Assembly (NCBI GenBank): GCA_958510875.1 | Contig: OY294068.1 | Span: forward strand, 151,068,388-151,132,387 | Origin: Endomychus coccineus | Lineage: Eukaryota; Arthropoda; Insecta; Coleoptera; Endomychidae | Length of the DNA stretch: 64,000 bases | Direction of reading: 5' to 3' | In this document: piece by piece, positions 44,284 through 54,389 of the stretch | Position numbering within the stretch: position 1 is the stretch's first letter | Layout: the number at the start of each line of letters is the position of its first letter | Position numbers and translations under genes: made by a program | The notes under the pieces: model-generated | What the model saw: the letters and a program-made list of their open reading frames with translations, nothing else | Database searches by the model: none | What the model was told of the DNA's origin: nothing

Positions 44284-44327
44284 CGTCTTCTGATAATGGT
44301 CGTGAGACCGAAACGTACGTAACGACG
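44284..44327 (+). ncRNA. Hammerhead ribozyme-like motif, Penelope copy 2, right arm
   Basis: Plus strand: CGUCUU, CUGAUAA (G8 changed to A), U, GGUC-GUGA-GACC (perfect stem II), GAAA, CGUACG (stem III), UA giving GUA, ACGACG (stem I 3'). Stem II is better here than in the left arm, but the core G8 is lost, so this copy is probably inactive. Confidence 0.55.
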
Positions 44328-44384
44328 AAAATAATAAGAATATGTGTTAGTGTGACCCTTCTCCCGAGAATTTATATATAATTC

Positions 44385-45211
44385 ATATCGGGATCACTAT
44401 TAATTTAATAATTAAGAGTGGAGATCTACAACTAAAACTCTAGAATTTCAATATATGAGTAAGTCCGTGCAGGCTTACCTCTTAGACATAAATATATGTA
44501 ACATTGAAATGTTGGTGAGCATTCGGAGTTAATACAACAAAGTTTAAGGTATAATCTCGCTTTAAATTAATTTAATACTAGTTCATCATTGTTTTGATTG
44601 CTTATTTAGCAACTACATAATAGTGCACTTCATGCCCTTGTAGTGCACGTACACTTTATGGCATGCACGGACATTAAGACATACAACAATTTTGGTTAAC
44701 TTGTCAATTTTATTGATTAAATTACAAAATATGATATTAAATTATTATATAAGTATCCACTTTACATTATTCAGTCGCATTCGCATTTATGGGGTAATTG
44801 TATGTAGTATTCTGTCATCCAGCTTACTAATATCCTCTGTCATAGATGGCTCTCGAACCGACACCGACAGCATCAAGTTTGATGTTGCTTCTACCACTTT
44901 TTTTACAATTCTTTCAGGAATTTTAGACTTTCCTGCATCTTAAGTTTTTAAGTTTGACAGCAGCAAAATTGGTTCAAGCCAACATTTGTACTATTATTAA
45001 ATGTTTTATTTAGATCAAATTGAAATTCAGGATTTTTTGTCGATTGAGATAAGAGTATGCATTTATCGCGGATTAATACCCTCGGTCCTTTCAGTACCCC
45101 TAAACATGTACTTAATACTCTTGTACATGAATAACAATCAAAAACCTTTCCCTAACGTGTCCTGTTTGTTAAATTTGCAGAATTTATTGACTTCGGTTAA
45201 AATTACATTGA
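44385..45211. other. No recognised gene
   Basis: Open frames 44692-44943 and 45001-45219 show no motif. Confidence 0.35.
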
Positions 45212-45860
45212 CGTTTTAACAACTGCGCGAGATACCTGCAATACACATATTTGTGCTTCCACAATGAATTCCTTCAACTCTCCTACGAATTTATAAATGT
45301 TTGCATGCGCACTGGAAAAGCATACCTTCCGAATGAAATGATTCGCATGCACTTGTGGTTTCGCAATCCCAAACATTGTCTGCTACCCATATCTGTGATG
45401 GATATTTTGCGTCGTTATTTATGTAATTTTTCTTCAAATAAAAAAAAGGTATGCAAAATGTCCATCTGAGCCATATTCCAATTACAGATTGGTTATTCTT
45501 GTATTCTCGAACGAGACCAAATTCCTGAATATTCCTGAACCACGCCTGGGTGAGATGGAATAAACAGTCATGGATTATCAACCCAGGCCAACGTGATCCC
45601 AACGAGTCTTGAATTGCATATTCAAAATCCACAACAACCTTGTATGGAAAAAATATCCACCGATATTCCTAACATTTATCAATTATTGATTGGAATAAAA
45701 TGTCGTAAGTTGTTTTTTCTTTGTTTGGTAACAGACAAAACAACAGCGATATGTATTTGTTGTTTTTCACTCCATAGATGATGAAAAATTGGTGGAAATG
45801 TTGGACACAATATTCAAATGCCATCCATATAGATCGTTCTCATTTAGCATAAAAATTGTA
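45212..45860 (-). pseudogene. MULE-type (Mutator-like) transposase fragment
   Basis: On the minus strand, from high to low: YMDG (remnant of the DGTF first catalytic aspartate), FHQFFIIYGVKNNKY, LLPNKEKTTYDILFQSI, then VVDFEYAIQDSLG (second catalytic D-F-E), GLIIHDCLFHLTQAWFRNIQ (C-x2-H helix that follows it in MULE proteins), a CES-x-x-H-like segment (TSACESFHSEGM), and, in another frame, NIYKFVGELKEF. The order matches MULE transposases of insects. Two frameshifts and a stop in KC-TAG inactivate it. No terminal repeats found; the LTR at 46158 begins 300 bases upstream of it. Confidence 0.75.
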
Positions 45861-46157
45861 GACTTCGAATAGCTCCAAGCACTATAATTTGGTTGACAGT
45901 ATCGTTGATAAGTACCATACTTTCATTGTCTGGAGCAAAAATTACAAAGAAAAAACATAAAAATGTTGACGGAAAATTGAAAAAATGGGTCCAAATAGTA
46001 AATGATTGCATAACATATCATGATGATGGGATTTTTTCAATCAAATCATTTGTTTATAATTATCTAAATAACCCCCAAAAAAACGCAAAGTAAGAATGTT
46101 GCAAAAGAATCAGAATCAGCCGTACCATATCTATGCTTATATTGAATACCAATGTAT
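45861..46157. other. No recognised gene
   Basis: Spacer between MULE fragment and LTR. The frame 45893-46093 is Lys/Asn-rich without motif. Confidence 0.35.
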
Positions 46158-47861
46158 TGTTATGATTTCATTTCATAAACAATAAAAATTTAAAAATAAT
46201 AACTTACCGAACTTTGAAAATCAGAAAAGATAAATAAAAAGATATTATATGGAATTAAAAACAATAGTAAAAGCTAAATAATAGTTAGGATATTAAAATT
46301 AACAATGTAAAACATAATAAACAACAATGTAATAGAATAAGAAGTGTTAAACAAGAACTTCAGTGAAAGTGAAGAAACGTACTGTGTAACGAAGGCAGAA
46401 ATCATAAGTAAAATGATTACAAAACTATCATGAGATAGCACAAAACATTGAAGAATATTATAGATATAAGTTAGAATTAGTAAATTTGAGTTATGTAATG
46501 TTAAAAGAATGTTATTGATATAATATAGTATGTATTAGATTTAAGAATAAGTAACTGTCAAGAAAATCATAAATATGGGAATAACCATATTAATAATAAC
46601 CTAATATTAATTTAAAAAGAAGGAATCACTATTAATTAAAATAAGTTGAAAATCTCCAATAATTCAAAAATTATAGAATACTAAAATCTGATTGGTCGAG
46701 ACGAATTCCTAGTGTCAGGCTGGTAACAATCAGAAACTTCTGTCAGTTCACAACAATTAACTTAGCATTCTTGATATGAAAAGAAAGCACCTAATAGGTG
46801 GAAAATGACATCAAGTAGCGTCGGTTTTGGAGGCCTATAAAAGGATCTGAAAGACAAGCCAAGTCAGTTTGCAAATAATATCTGAAGGGTTGAGAACTCA
46901 ACAAATTTCTAACCTAAGTTTATCAAAATAAACATCGGTGAACTCAAGTGTTCCAAGCTTCGATAAGTTCCAAGTAACCGAAGTTAGTAAATAATTATTA
47001 GAAGTCAAGAAATGTTCCAAGTCTCCAAACAAAGTAAAAGGTTGTAATAACATCCAATTATGTAAGAAGTATCCAACGATTGCCATTCTTCGATATAATT
47101 ATAATAAAGCATCGAAAAGTCTTATATCTTCTCTAAAAGAATAAAACTATGTATTTTCAACAGTTCCTGATTCTCAAGAAGAAGAAACCAAAATTAGTTA
47201 CCTGTGATTATTGTGAAATAGCAGAGTATTGTGTTAAAGTGAATCAACGAAATTAAATAGAAGTAAATTGAACATTGCCAACATTATTAAACACACTTTT
47301 GGATATTAATTAAACGTAAGTTTGTTTATAATTTCTACATCATAGTATCATCTGTAAAGCAAAAGGAAGATTGTTGATTATAACAGTATAAACAAATATT
47401 AGTTGTAAAAATGATTTTCAGGTTATATCATAGATCTTGTGAAAGATAAAATTTATTTACCCGAGATAAGAACAGAGTCATAGAAATTAAATATTGTGAA
47501 ATTCAAAGAGCATTCTGTTTAATTCCATATAAATAATTCCATAGATAAACTTCAAGTCCAAAAGTTCATAAGCTAAATCGAAACAAACATTAATCCAAAT
47601 ACAATCAATCAAATTAAAAATAAAAGCTAGCCGGTAGAATTCAAAACATTGAAATATTCAAATCAATATTCAAATTAATTCAAATCATAATTAAAGAATA
47701 AAACTCATCATAAAAGAATTTTTATATCAATTGTCACCACAACGTGGGGCAAATAAATCAAAAGAGTTTTCTTAATAATTGTCACCAACGTGGGGCAATA
47801 AAATAAAAATTAATAAAAAATAAATTATTACAGTAAAAATTAATTATTAAATTATTTAACA
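46158..47861 (+). repeat. Long terminal repeat (about 1.7 kb)
   Basis: TGTTATG ... TTTAACA termini are inverse TGTTA/TAACA. It aligns over nearly its whole length with the reverse-strand copy at 9086-10789 and more weakly with 2635-3330. It contains a TATA box. Three AATAAA-rich stretches near the end may hold the polyadenylation signal. Confidence 0.75.
46836..46843 (+). promoter_or_regulatory. LTR TATA box
   Basis: TATAAAAG inside a conserved block, GGAGGCC before and GATCTGAAAGACAAGCC after, shared with the solo LTR. The transcription start would be expected about 25-30 bases downstream (near AGTCAGTTTGC). Confidence 0.6.
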
Positions 47862-47938
47862 ATTGGCGCACAACGTGGGGCAATAAAATAAAATTCAATT
47901 ATTAAAAATATTTAATAATTGTCGCTCAAACGTGAGGC
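47741..47938 (+). repeat. Four-fold tandem of primer-binding-site-like motifs
   Basis: AACGTGGGGC occurs at 47741, 47787 and 47872, and AACGTGAGGC at 47929. Each is preceded by TTGTC(A/G)C or TTGGCGC and the first three are followed by CAA(A)TAAA. The spacing is irregular (46, 85 and 57 bases). The solo LTR at 9086-10789 has only one. Confidence 0.8.
47864..47881 (+). promoter_or_regulatory. Primer-binding site (lysine tRNA type)
   Basis: TGGCGCACAACGTGGGGC, two bases after the LTR end. From memory, insect lysine tRNA (CUU) 3' ends would be complementary to TGGCGCCCAACGTGGGGC, one mismatch from this site. It would prime minus-strand DNA synthesis. Confidence 0.6.
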
Positions 47939-48011
47939 CATTTGAAAAAAGGAAGAGAACCGCGTAATCAAAATAATTTAAAGAACTAGATTAATTAATA
48001 AGAAAGTAAAA

Positions 48012-48269
48012 ATGGAAGGAGGTAGACAAAGTACTCCAGAATTGATAGGATTTGATGAAGATGGTGAAATGATTAGTGCAGAAAGACCACCAATAATAGA
48101 TAGTCAATCACAAATAATGAGATTGCTTGAAAGTTTAAATTTAAAAGCTTGGTTCAAGTTAGAAAAAAATCAAAAAAGGCTAAGATCCTCTTTTTTTTTA
48201 TTATTTGATGAATTAAAAGAAAATTTATTTGCAAAAAAAATGCATTTTAATTTTGTTTTGATCACATAA
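48012..48269 (+). pseudogene. Gag-like N-terminus, truncated
   Basis: An 85-codon frame starting MEGGRQSTPELIGFDEDGEM after an A-rich leader (AAGTAAAA before the ATG). Its place directly after LTR, primer site and leader is what supports gag. It is acidic at first, with a helical stretch SQSQIMRLLESLNLKAW. The last 25 or so residues are Lys/Phe-rich and may already be foreign sequence. No zinc knuckle is present. Family not recognised. Confidence 0.5.
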
Positions 48270-48285
48270 AAGATGGTATACGGCA

Positions 48286-48375
48286 GGTAGCTCGCGCGCT
48301 GGTCGTATACCGACCCCGCGCGCTAGTGGTATAAGAAGGGGATTATTTTTAATGAGCTCCGCGCTAGTCGTAGAT
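48286..48375 (+). repeat. Short GC-rich imperfect repeats
   Basis: CGCGCGCTGGTCGTAT, CGCGCGCTAGTGGTAT and CCGCGCTAGTCGTAG recur within 90 bases at the broken 3' edge of the LTR element. The composition contrasts with the AT-rich surroundings. Origin unknown. Confidence 0.6.
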
Positions 48376-49313
48376 GCATGTATAATTTACACTATAATAA
48401 AATTGCTTTCTACCTGGCCTATGAGCATATAGAACGAAGTTAGTTTAGTTCATGAGTTTCAGACTTATTCAAACTATTGTTTGATTGGAAGAAACAAATT
48501 TGTTCATTCTGTGGGAGAAAAACCGTCTCGATCGATTAGAATCTGATTAATTTTCCACATTCACCTATCCAATTCTTAGTCAGATTTCCAAAGAATTTTA
48601 TTCCTTCTATAGAAACGTTCTAAAAGTTGAATTGGATGTGTTTATTGAGAGAAAGAAGACAAATTTCAGAAAAATCAAAATACATGTTGTCTACATTCGA
48701 ATTGCCCCGGTTCGCTCAATTTCATCTACAAATTAAAACGACTGATCCATTTCCTACACGTTTTTTTTAGTTAACCTCAAAGTTGAAGGGAATTCCGAAA
48801 ATGAATATAACTGCGATCCGGTGAATGATTCTTGTCGGAAGTTTCATTTCAATTCCTATTATAAACGTCATCTGTTTGGTCAGCCAGCTTTTCAGGTTTG
48901 ACCTCGTTACATAACATTGTTAGGAGGTTACATTATGGAGTAGAGATATGACAAATAGTCTCTATTTCTGGAGAATCGAAACGAACGTATAAGATATGAA
49001 TTGAGGCAAATAATTCTACCGAATGTCGTTGAAAATGGAAACGTTTTAAAAAGTAATTTGTTCCGTCTTGGCTACTTGACGCAGTAGATTCAGAATGTTT
49101 ATTGTGTTTGTATTTCATTTCTGTTTTATGATTGTATATTCTACAAGATTTTGTGTTGTTGATAAGCAATCGTATAGCAGATAATAATTCGCAAGAATAT
49201 TTGAGGGTTGGCGTTTCCATTTGACAATGTTGCGTCATGGATATGAATGGTTATAAATATATCAAGATGCGTGTATTTTGATTTTCGCGTATTTATGTTG
49301 TTCACTCTATGTA
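48376..49313. other. No recognised gene
   Basis: Minus frames 48933-49238 and 49141-49335 overlap each other without motif. Confidence 0.35.
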
Positions 49314-50841
49314 CAGAGTGGTCCGAATTGGACACTTTTTATAGGAGGAAGAAACTAACTTGCATGTTACTAGCTCGATTTTTGTTAGATGGTGAATACC
49401 GAAAACCGGATATCGATATCTTGAACTATTTAAAAGATACATGGTTTTCTATTTTGTTCATTTTCGATTCATCTCCGTAACTTAGTTGTTTATGAAGTTT
49501 TTTTTGTTTTTGTAAAAACATTCTCGATGCACTTCTTTGAAAAGAATTCATTGGTCTCTCCAGTTTTTTCATAAGAAAATTAGTTTTGAATCTATGATAT
49601 GAACTTTTATTTTTTCTTATGGACCTTCCTTTATATCTGTGCATATTCGTTTTTGAAATAAATTTCAATTTCTAAATATGTATCATACTTGCTACTTTTT
49701 CTTCAACTTTTATCTTATTTATTTATACTAAAATACTATAGATGAATTTTGTAAATCTGGGGTGACATGCTTGAAAAATAAAACAAAATAACTTTATGTA
49801 AAGTAATAATTACCTATTTTTTAGAGATTTATTGGTGGATGGACAGATTTGGAACAAATTCAATCAAAAACTAGGAAACTCAAGATTAAATTAAACAATA
49901 CAAGATAACAAGAGCAAATACTATAACCTTAAAACTGAATCATTAAAATTATTTACAACACGCGTCCAAATTGAGCACAATTTGAATCGAAGCATAAACG
50001 ACTTCGATTCCTGACATGATTAACAGCATTATTTAATTCTACCAAAGGTATAGATTCAAAAGCATGTCGCACTGCTGCCTCCAACGCTTCTCGCGAATCA
50101 GAATGGCGATTATGTGTGAGGTTTTTCATTCTTCCCCAGAGGTGTAAATCTAAGGGCGTAAGATCGGAAGATCTTCCTGGCCAACGAACAAAGCTCCGGT
50201 TGCCAAGCCAATGATCCCCAAACTGTTCAAAAACGTCGTTATAATATGTGCCTTATGAAATCTCGTCTTCTTGAGAGTATACATTTTCAATAAGCTGTAA
50301 TGCTACCGACTCAAACATTAAAACTGTATGCCTTGATGTTGTATCTCCTGAAAAAATGCAATTGTAAGGATGATATCCTTTAAAAATCACGCAGCTAATT
50401 CACGCTTCGACCATAAATTCTTGGTCATTCGGTAGCAACTTGTAAACTTTTCTCCCTCCATACGGTTTGAATTTTTTTTTTTACAATTCGAAGAACACAA
50501 GTTTTTGGAATACCTGTATTTAACGCATTTTACGTAAAGAAAGATTGGGTTGGCTTTGAATTTCCCCCTAAGCAGTTATTCCTTCTAATTCTCTTTCTCT
50601 ATTTCTGGCGTCATATATTCTTAGTCTTGGTTTTTTTAACGAACCGTAGGTAGCTTGGTTTTGCCGCAGTGTAGAAAAAATATCCCGGAAGGGTTGTCTC
50701 CTTTCAGGGTATTTCAAACAGTTCAAGATATCGATATGCAGTTTTCGGTAATCATTTTCTCACAGAAATCGAGCTCGTAATAAGTGAGATAGTTTTTTCT
50801 AGCTCCTCTAGATATTGGTGTTTCCTATTCGGAACACTCTG
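49314..50841 (-). mobile_element. DUF4817-type transposon relic with about 130-bp inverted repeats, reverse strand
   Basis: Left end CAGAGTGGTCCGAATTGGAC and right end (inverse CAGAGTGTTCCGAATAGGAA) are flanked by TA at 49312-49313 and 50842-50843. The arms continue through CGAAAAC(C/T)G(G/C)ATATCGATATCTTGAACT. A broken transposase lies on the minus strand inside. Confidence 0.8.
49953..50690 (-). pseudogene. DUF4817-type transposase, degenerate
   Basis: On the minus strand: PRLRIYDARNRERE near the N-terminal half, then YKLLPNDQEFMVEA, FGDHWLGNRSFVRWPGRSSD with LTPLDLHLWGRMKN (third catalytic region, S-S-D-L-T-P-L-D), and a C-terminus DSREALEAAVRHAFESIPLV ... RSRLCFDSNCAQFGRVL ending in TAA at 49953-49955. 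The DGAPPHF motif is lost, and stops are present. Same superfamily as the enzyme at 4472-5551 but a distant subfamily by its C-terminus. Confidence 0.75.
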
Positions 50842-50843
50842 TA

Positions 50844-52080
50844 CACCAGAGGGAAACCTTTAATGCTCGAAGAACATCGTGTGACCGAGCAATGGAATTT
50901 AGGGAGAGGAGATAGGCATTCGTAGTTTTCTTGAAGGTTTGGAGGTTATAGGCATAAGGAGAGACTTCACTAGGTAAAGAGTTTCTCAACTTCACTGTTC
51001 GCTGAAAAAATTAAGTCTGGTAGGAAGATGTTCGGCAGGTCTCGAGGTTGACAGTAAAGTGGTGTCAAGTCTTGAGCTCATCTAGTCCTCCTACCTGGAA
51101 TCTCCCGTGGTAGTACAACTGACGAGATTTCTGATGAAAACCGAACATGAAAATATCTATAGAATCCAAGAGCTTCAGCATATGTTTGGGAGCCGAAGTT
51201 CAAACATGTGATCAGTACTCCAGGACAGGTCAAATCTGTGCTTTGTAGAATATGAGGAGCTGCTGGAATGTAAAGTAGATCTTTGCACGAAATAGGAAAC
51301 TCAGTTTTTGTGGAGCGGTTTTCGCAATGAACCTCACATGATTGTCTCATGAGAGGGTGCTGTTGGTGATGATACTCAGTATTGTTTTCGGATACTTCAT
51401 AGGAATAGTTGTACCTGACATCATCGTAGTAGGGATAGTGGGATCCACCTTCCTGAGAAGACGCAAGATTCAGTTTTGGTGGCATTGAACTCTACTTGAT
51501 TATCAAATCCCCATTTCAAACTCTGCCAGGTCTCCATTAATTACATTGACCTGTTCTTGTCTCACTCCTCTATCTTCAGTGGATGATATAAGGGCTCTAG
51601 AAAAGGAAGCGGTATGAAGTGTACCATCATCTGCAAAGCTGTGAACGGGACAGTTGGTCACTCCAAGCAGATCCTTGATATGGAGCAGAAACAAAGCTAG
51701 GGGCCAAGAAACATCACTGTGGAACACCAGCGTTGATAGCTATTGTATCGGAGGATACCTCGTTAATCACCACATGGAGTGATATATTTGAGAGCAGAGT
51801 CGATGATAAGCGACAAAGTTGAGGCGGCAAACCATATGACGAAGTTTCGAAATAAAAGAAGGCTTTGGTGCCAGACTCGGTCAAATTCTTTGGAGATATC
51901 CAATGATACAGATAGAGGTTCCTCATGTTTTTCAATAAATTTCAGCCATACATGTGCGACGTTGGCAAGCAGGTCTCCTGTTGGTCTCTGCTTACGAAAG
52001 CCATATTGCCTGTCATTCACTATTTTGTAGCTCTCTAGGTATTTGATGAGCTCGATGTTGTTTGTTTTCTCCATCACTAT
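50844..52080 (-). pseudogene. Non-LTR retrotransposon reverse transcriptase relic, reverse strand
   Basis: From high to low: NDRQYGFRKQRPTGDLLANV, SVSLDISKEFDRVWHQ (motif A), YGLPPQLC, VINEVSSDTIAINAGVPQ, LFLLHIKDLLGVTN and HSFADDGTLHTAS (FADD catalytic motif), then VEFNATKTESCVF-type residues in the frame 51485-51078, SQTYAEALGFYR and SSEISSVVLPRE, and a closing non-coding stretch like 7556-7740. At least three frameshifts. The low-coordinate end abuts the DUF4817-type element at 50843, so the 3' tail is cut or interrupted there. Jockey-like; same family as 7140-7762. Confidence 0.8.
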
Positions 52081-52919
52081 CTGGAGATCACAGATAATAG
52101 TACAATGGGTCTATAATCAAATAATCTATTAGAAGCGTTTATTATACTGTACCTATGATACTATACGATTGACAAAAGATCATAGATCATATATTTCTAC
52201 AGGAGAACTTCACTTGGTCCAATCATCATAAAATTAATGTAAAGATTGGCACATTCTATATGAGCGTAATGTTAAAGAGTTTTGACTCAATCCTTGCCGA
52301 CGGAATGAAAATAAACAAAGATATTCGTAAATAAACGTACGACACTCAACTGAGGAGAGAAGTGTTAAATAACAAAATGAAGATTTTCTACAAAATTGAG
52401 TTATTTCAGTCCTCGTGAAATGATAGGTCTAATTGAAGCAGAGTTTCATGTTGTATGGATATGTTCTTGTGACCAGTTCTAATTTAGACTTCTGGTAACA
52501 TGATACTAACACTCCTATTTCCAGGCACGACACAGTAAAAGTCGTTCGAAAATAAGAATTGATTATATAGTTCCGGAGATATCATCATTTTAGATACTTC
52601 TATCATGTTAATCGAGTATTGGCTTATTAGACATCGTAATTCGGTGAAATATTGCATTGTAGTTATGGTTTCATTCATAGAGTTTAGAGGAGTGGAATAA
52701 TAATATATTATGGTTGAGCTTTATTTCACTTCAATCATTTAAGTAATTGACTATGATAAGTTTGTCTACCTCACCTTCTGTCTCTAGGTATTAATTGAAT
52801 AATTTATTCGAAATATTCACATGAGGTGTACTTTGATATAACAGAGAAATGAGTTGGTATTCAAAAAAAAATTGACAATAGTTGAAGAATATTCCGTAAT
52901 GAGTTGCCTCACCGTGATT
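52081..52919. other. No recognised gene
   Basis: Minus frame 52484-52678 has no motif. Confidence 0.35.
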
Positions 52920-54250
52920 GATAATGCACTCATTCATTCGGTTAAGGACACTGAATCAAATGATCAATGTTGCCTTGGGGTATACCATTCCAAGCATCGT
53001 GTACGTGCAGCCGAAAATTGTTTAGAATGACTGGAGGGTAGGCTGAGTTACCCAGTCTGGAGCTGATCATAACCCAGACATGTTCGATCGGTGTCAGATC
53101 GGCGGAACCCGCAGACCATGGAAGCATAATGTACAGGATGATTCATTAGATATTGACACCCTCCAGCAACCTTTATTTTCAGACATACGAAAAAAGTATA
53201 ATGATCTGTGTTGTGTATTTTTATGTTACCTATCTTCTGGCAAGGAAGAATGTACAACTTGTTTTTTTCAATGTGGTATCCTGTATGTTATTATAAATTT
53301 TGAAAGATATTTTTTCACTGATTCCAGAAATTTATGATATATATTGAAACTTGATCATATGTTTTCATTAGATCATGGGTTGCCATGAAAATGAACGCCA
53401 AATTGTCTCAGTAATTATTGACAGCTTGGGGGTGATTTGTATTATGGATATACATTGAAATGGTTAGCCCAGAGATAGAAAAACGTAATACTATAAGTTT
53501 ATATTATTCGACAACTTAAATATTTGCATAATTCCAAAGGCGTTCTATAAAATTCTCCCAGAAAGATTCGTACCTTGCGGGTATACAATCAAAAGTATAG
53601 TGAAATTATTTAATGGCACAAGTTTAGTTTGTTATTATCGTTTTTTGAAGGTAAGTAAGCCTGAACTTATTCTTTATCTATATTTGATACTATGTGTCAT
53701 CAGATAGGTAAGTATTATGCATAATACCTACGAGCATCTACATGAGAGGCGAAAAGAGTCATCAACAAAAGTGATACATATTTTATATCTACCACCCATT
53801 TAAAATTTTGCCCGTGCAAGATATTTCATTCAAACAAAAAAAAGAAGTGTTTTTCCTAATTTCCGATGTCCATTTGTTTCAGCTTACATGAAAATTCACA
53901 ACTTTGATCATTACATTTTTTTTGGTATCTCCAGAAATGGAGGTTGCAGGAGGGTGTCAATATATGATGAATCACTCAGTAAATGAGCTATACCAAAAAG
54001 CATGTCGTAACCCTTGCCGTGTGAGAGCGGACGTTGTCTTATGTTCTGAAACACCGGCTTTGTAACTGGGTGCATTCAAATTGCCTTGAACGGAAATTAG
54101 AGATGACCTACTACCAATACATATTGCACCCCATAAAAGCACTCTATCTGAAAGAGCCGTATGGCGTTTCAACAGCTAGTTGTAAATTTCCTCCGTTTCT
54201 CAAGGAAACGTCTGCAGTCAGTGTAATCGTTCATAACACAATTCCAGCCT
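52920..54250 (-). pseudogene. Tc1-like (DDE) transposase relic split by a MITE
   Basis: The upstream part on the minus strand (54172-53985) reads LLWGAICIGSRSSLISVQGN (the VWGAI motif) and, in another frame, QDNVRSHTARVTTCFLV (second catalytic D, QDNARPH). The downstream part (53127-52942) reads MLPWSAGSADLTPIEHVWVM (third catalytic residue E in TPIEH) to HVHDAWNGIPQGNIDHLI, close to the Tc1 C-terminus. Between them lies an 846-base element, 53134-53979; removing it brings the two halves into the normal order. Stops and frameshifts make it dead. The first catalytic D is not identified. Confidence 0.8.
53134..53979. mobile_element. MITE-like element with inverted repeats, inserted in the Tc1-like gene
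   Basis: Left end CAGGATGATTCATTAGATAT and right end (inverse CTGAGTGATTCATCATATAT) continue with TGACACCCTCC(A/T)GCAACCT on both sides; TA flanks at 53132-53133 and 53980-53981. The interior is non-coding. Terminal style suggests mobilisation by an IS630/DUF4817-type transposase. Confidence 0.75.
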
Positions 54251-54389
54251 GCGACAGGGAAAATTTAAGTAAGGGGTAGGCACAGAAACAATCGATTAGT
54301 TCATATGATTTCATTCGTCAATAAAGTGTCACTCCAATAATTTCCAACAGCTCGTGCTGTGGAAAATATGTCTATTACCCCCAACATTC

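Larger units (their letters stand above)
43434..44384. mobile_element. Palindromic Penelope-like element, copy 2
   Basis: Ends GAATTATATATAAATTCTCG (left) and CGAGAATTTATATATAATTC (right) are perfect inverse copies; arms of about 250 bases (43434-43690, 44128-44384) each contain a hammerhead-like motif. The centre carries a minus-strand Penelope endonuclease C-terminus. The same family makes copy 3 at 61421-63322. Confidence 0.85.
46158..48269 (+). mobile_element. 5' portion of an LTR retrotransposon: LTR, primer-binding region and gag start
   Basis: The LTR 46158-47861 begins TGTTA and ends TAACA. Two bases later TGGCGCACAACGTGGGGC matches a lysine-tRNA-type primer site (see its entry). The leader follows and a gag-like frame opens at 48012. 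The element breaks off near 48269 with no protease, RT or integrase, so it is truncated at the 3' side. The Ty3/gypsy class is only a guess from the primer type. Confidence 0.8.

Noticed and set aside
45001..45469. Plus-strand frames over the MULE region
   Set aside because: The minus strand carries a convincing MULE transposase; the plus frames are shadows or chance.
9086..48269. The two LTRs as the two ends of one retrotransposon
   Set aside because: They lie in opposite orientation and are 35 kb apart with unrelated elements between, so they are separate insertions.
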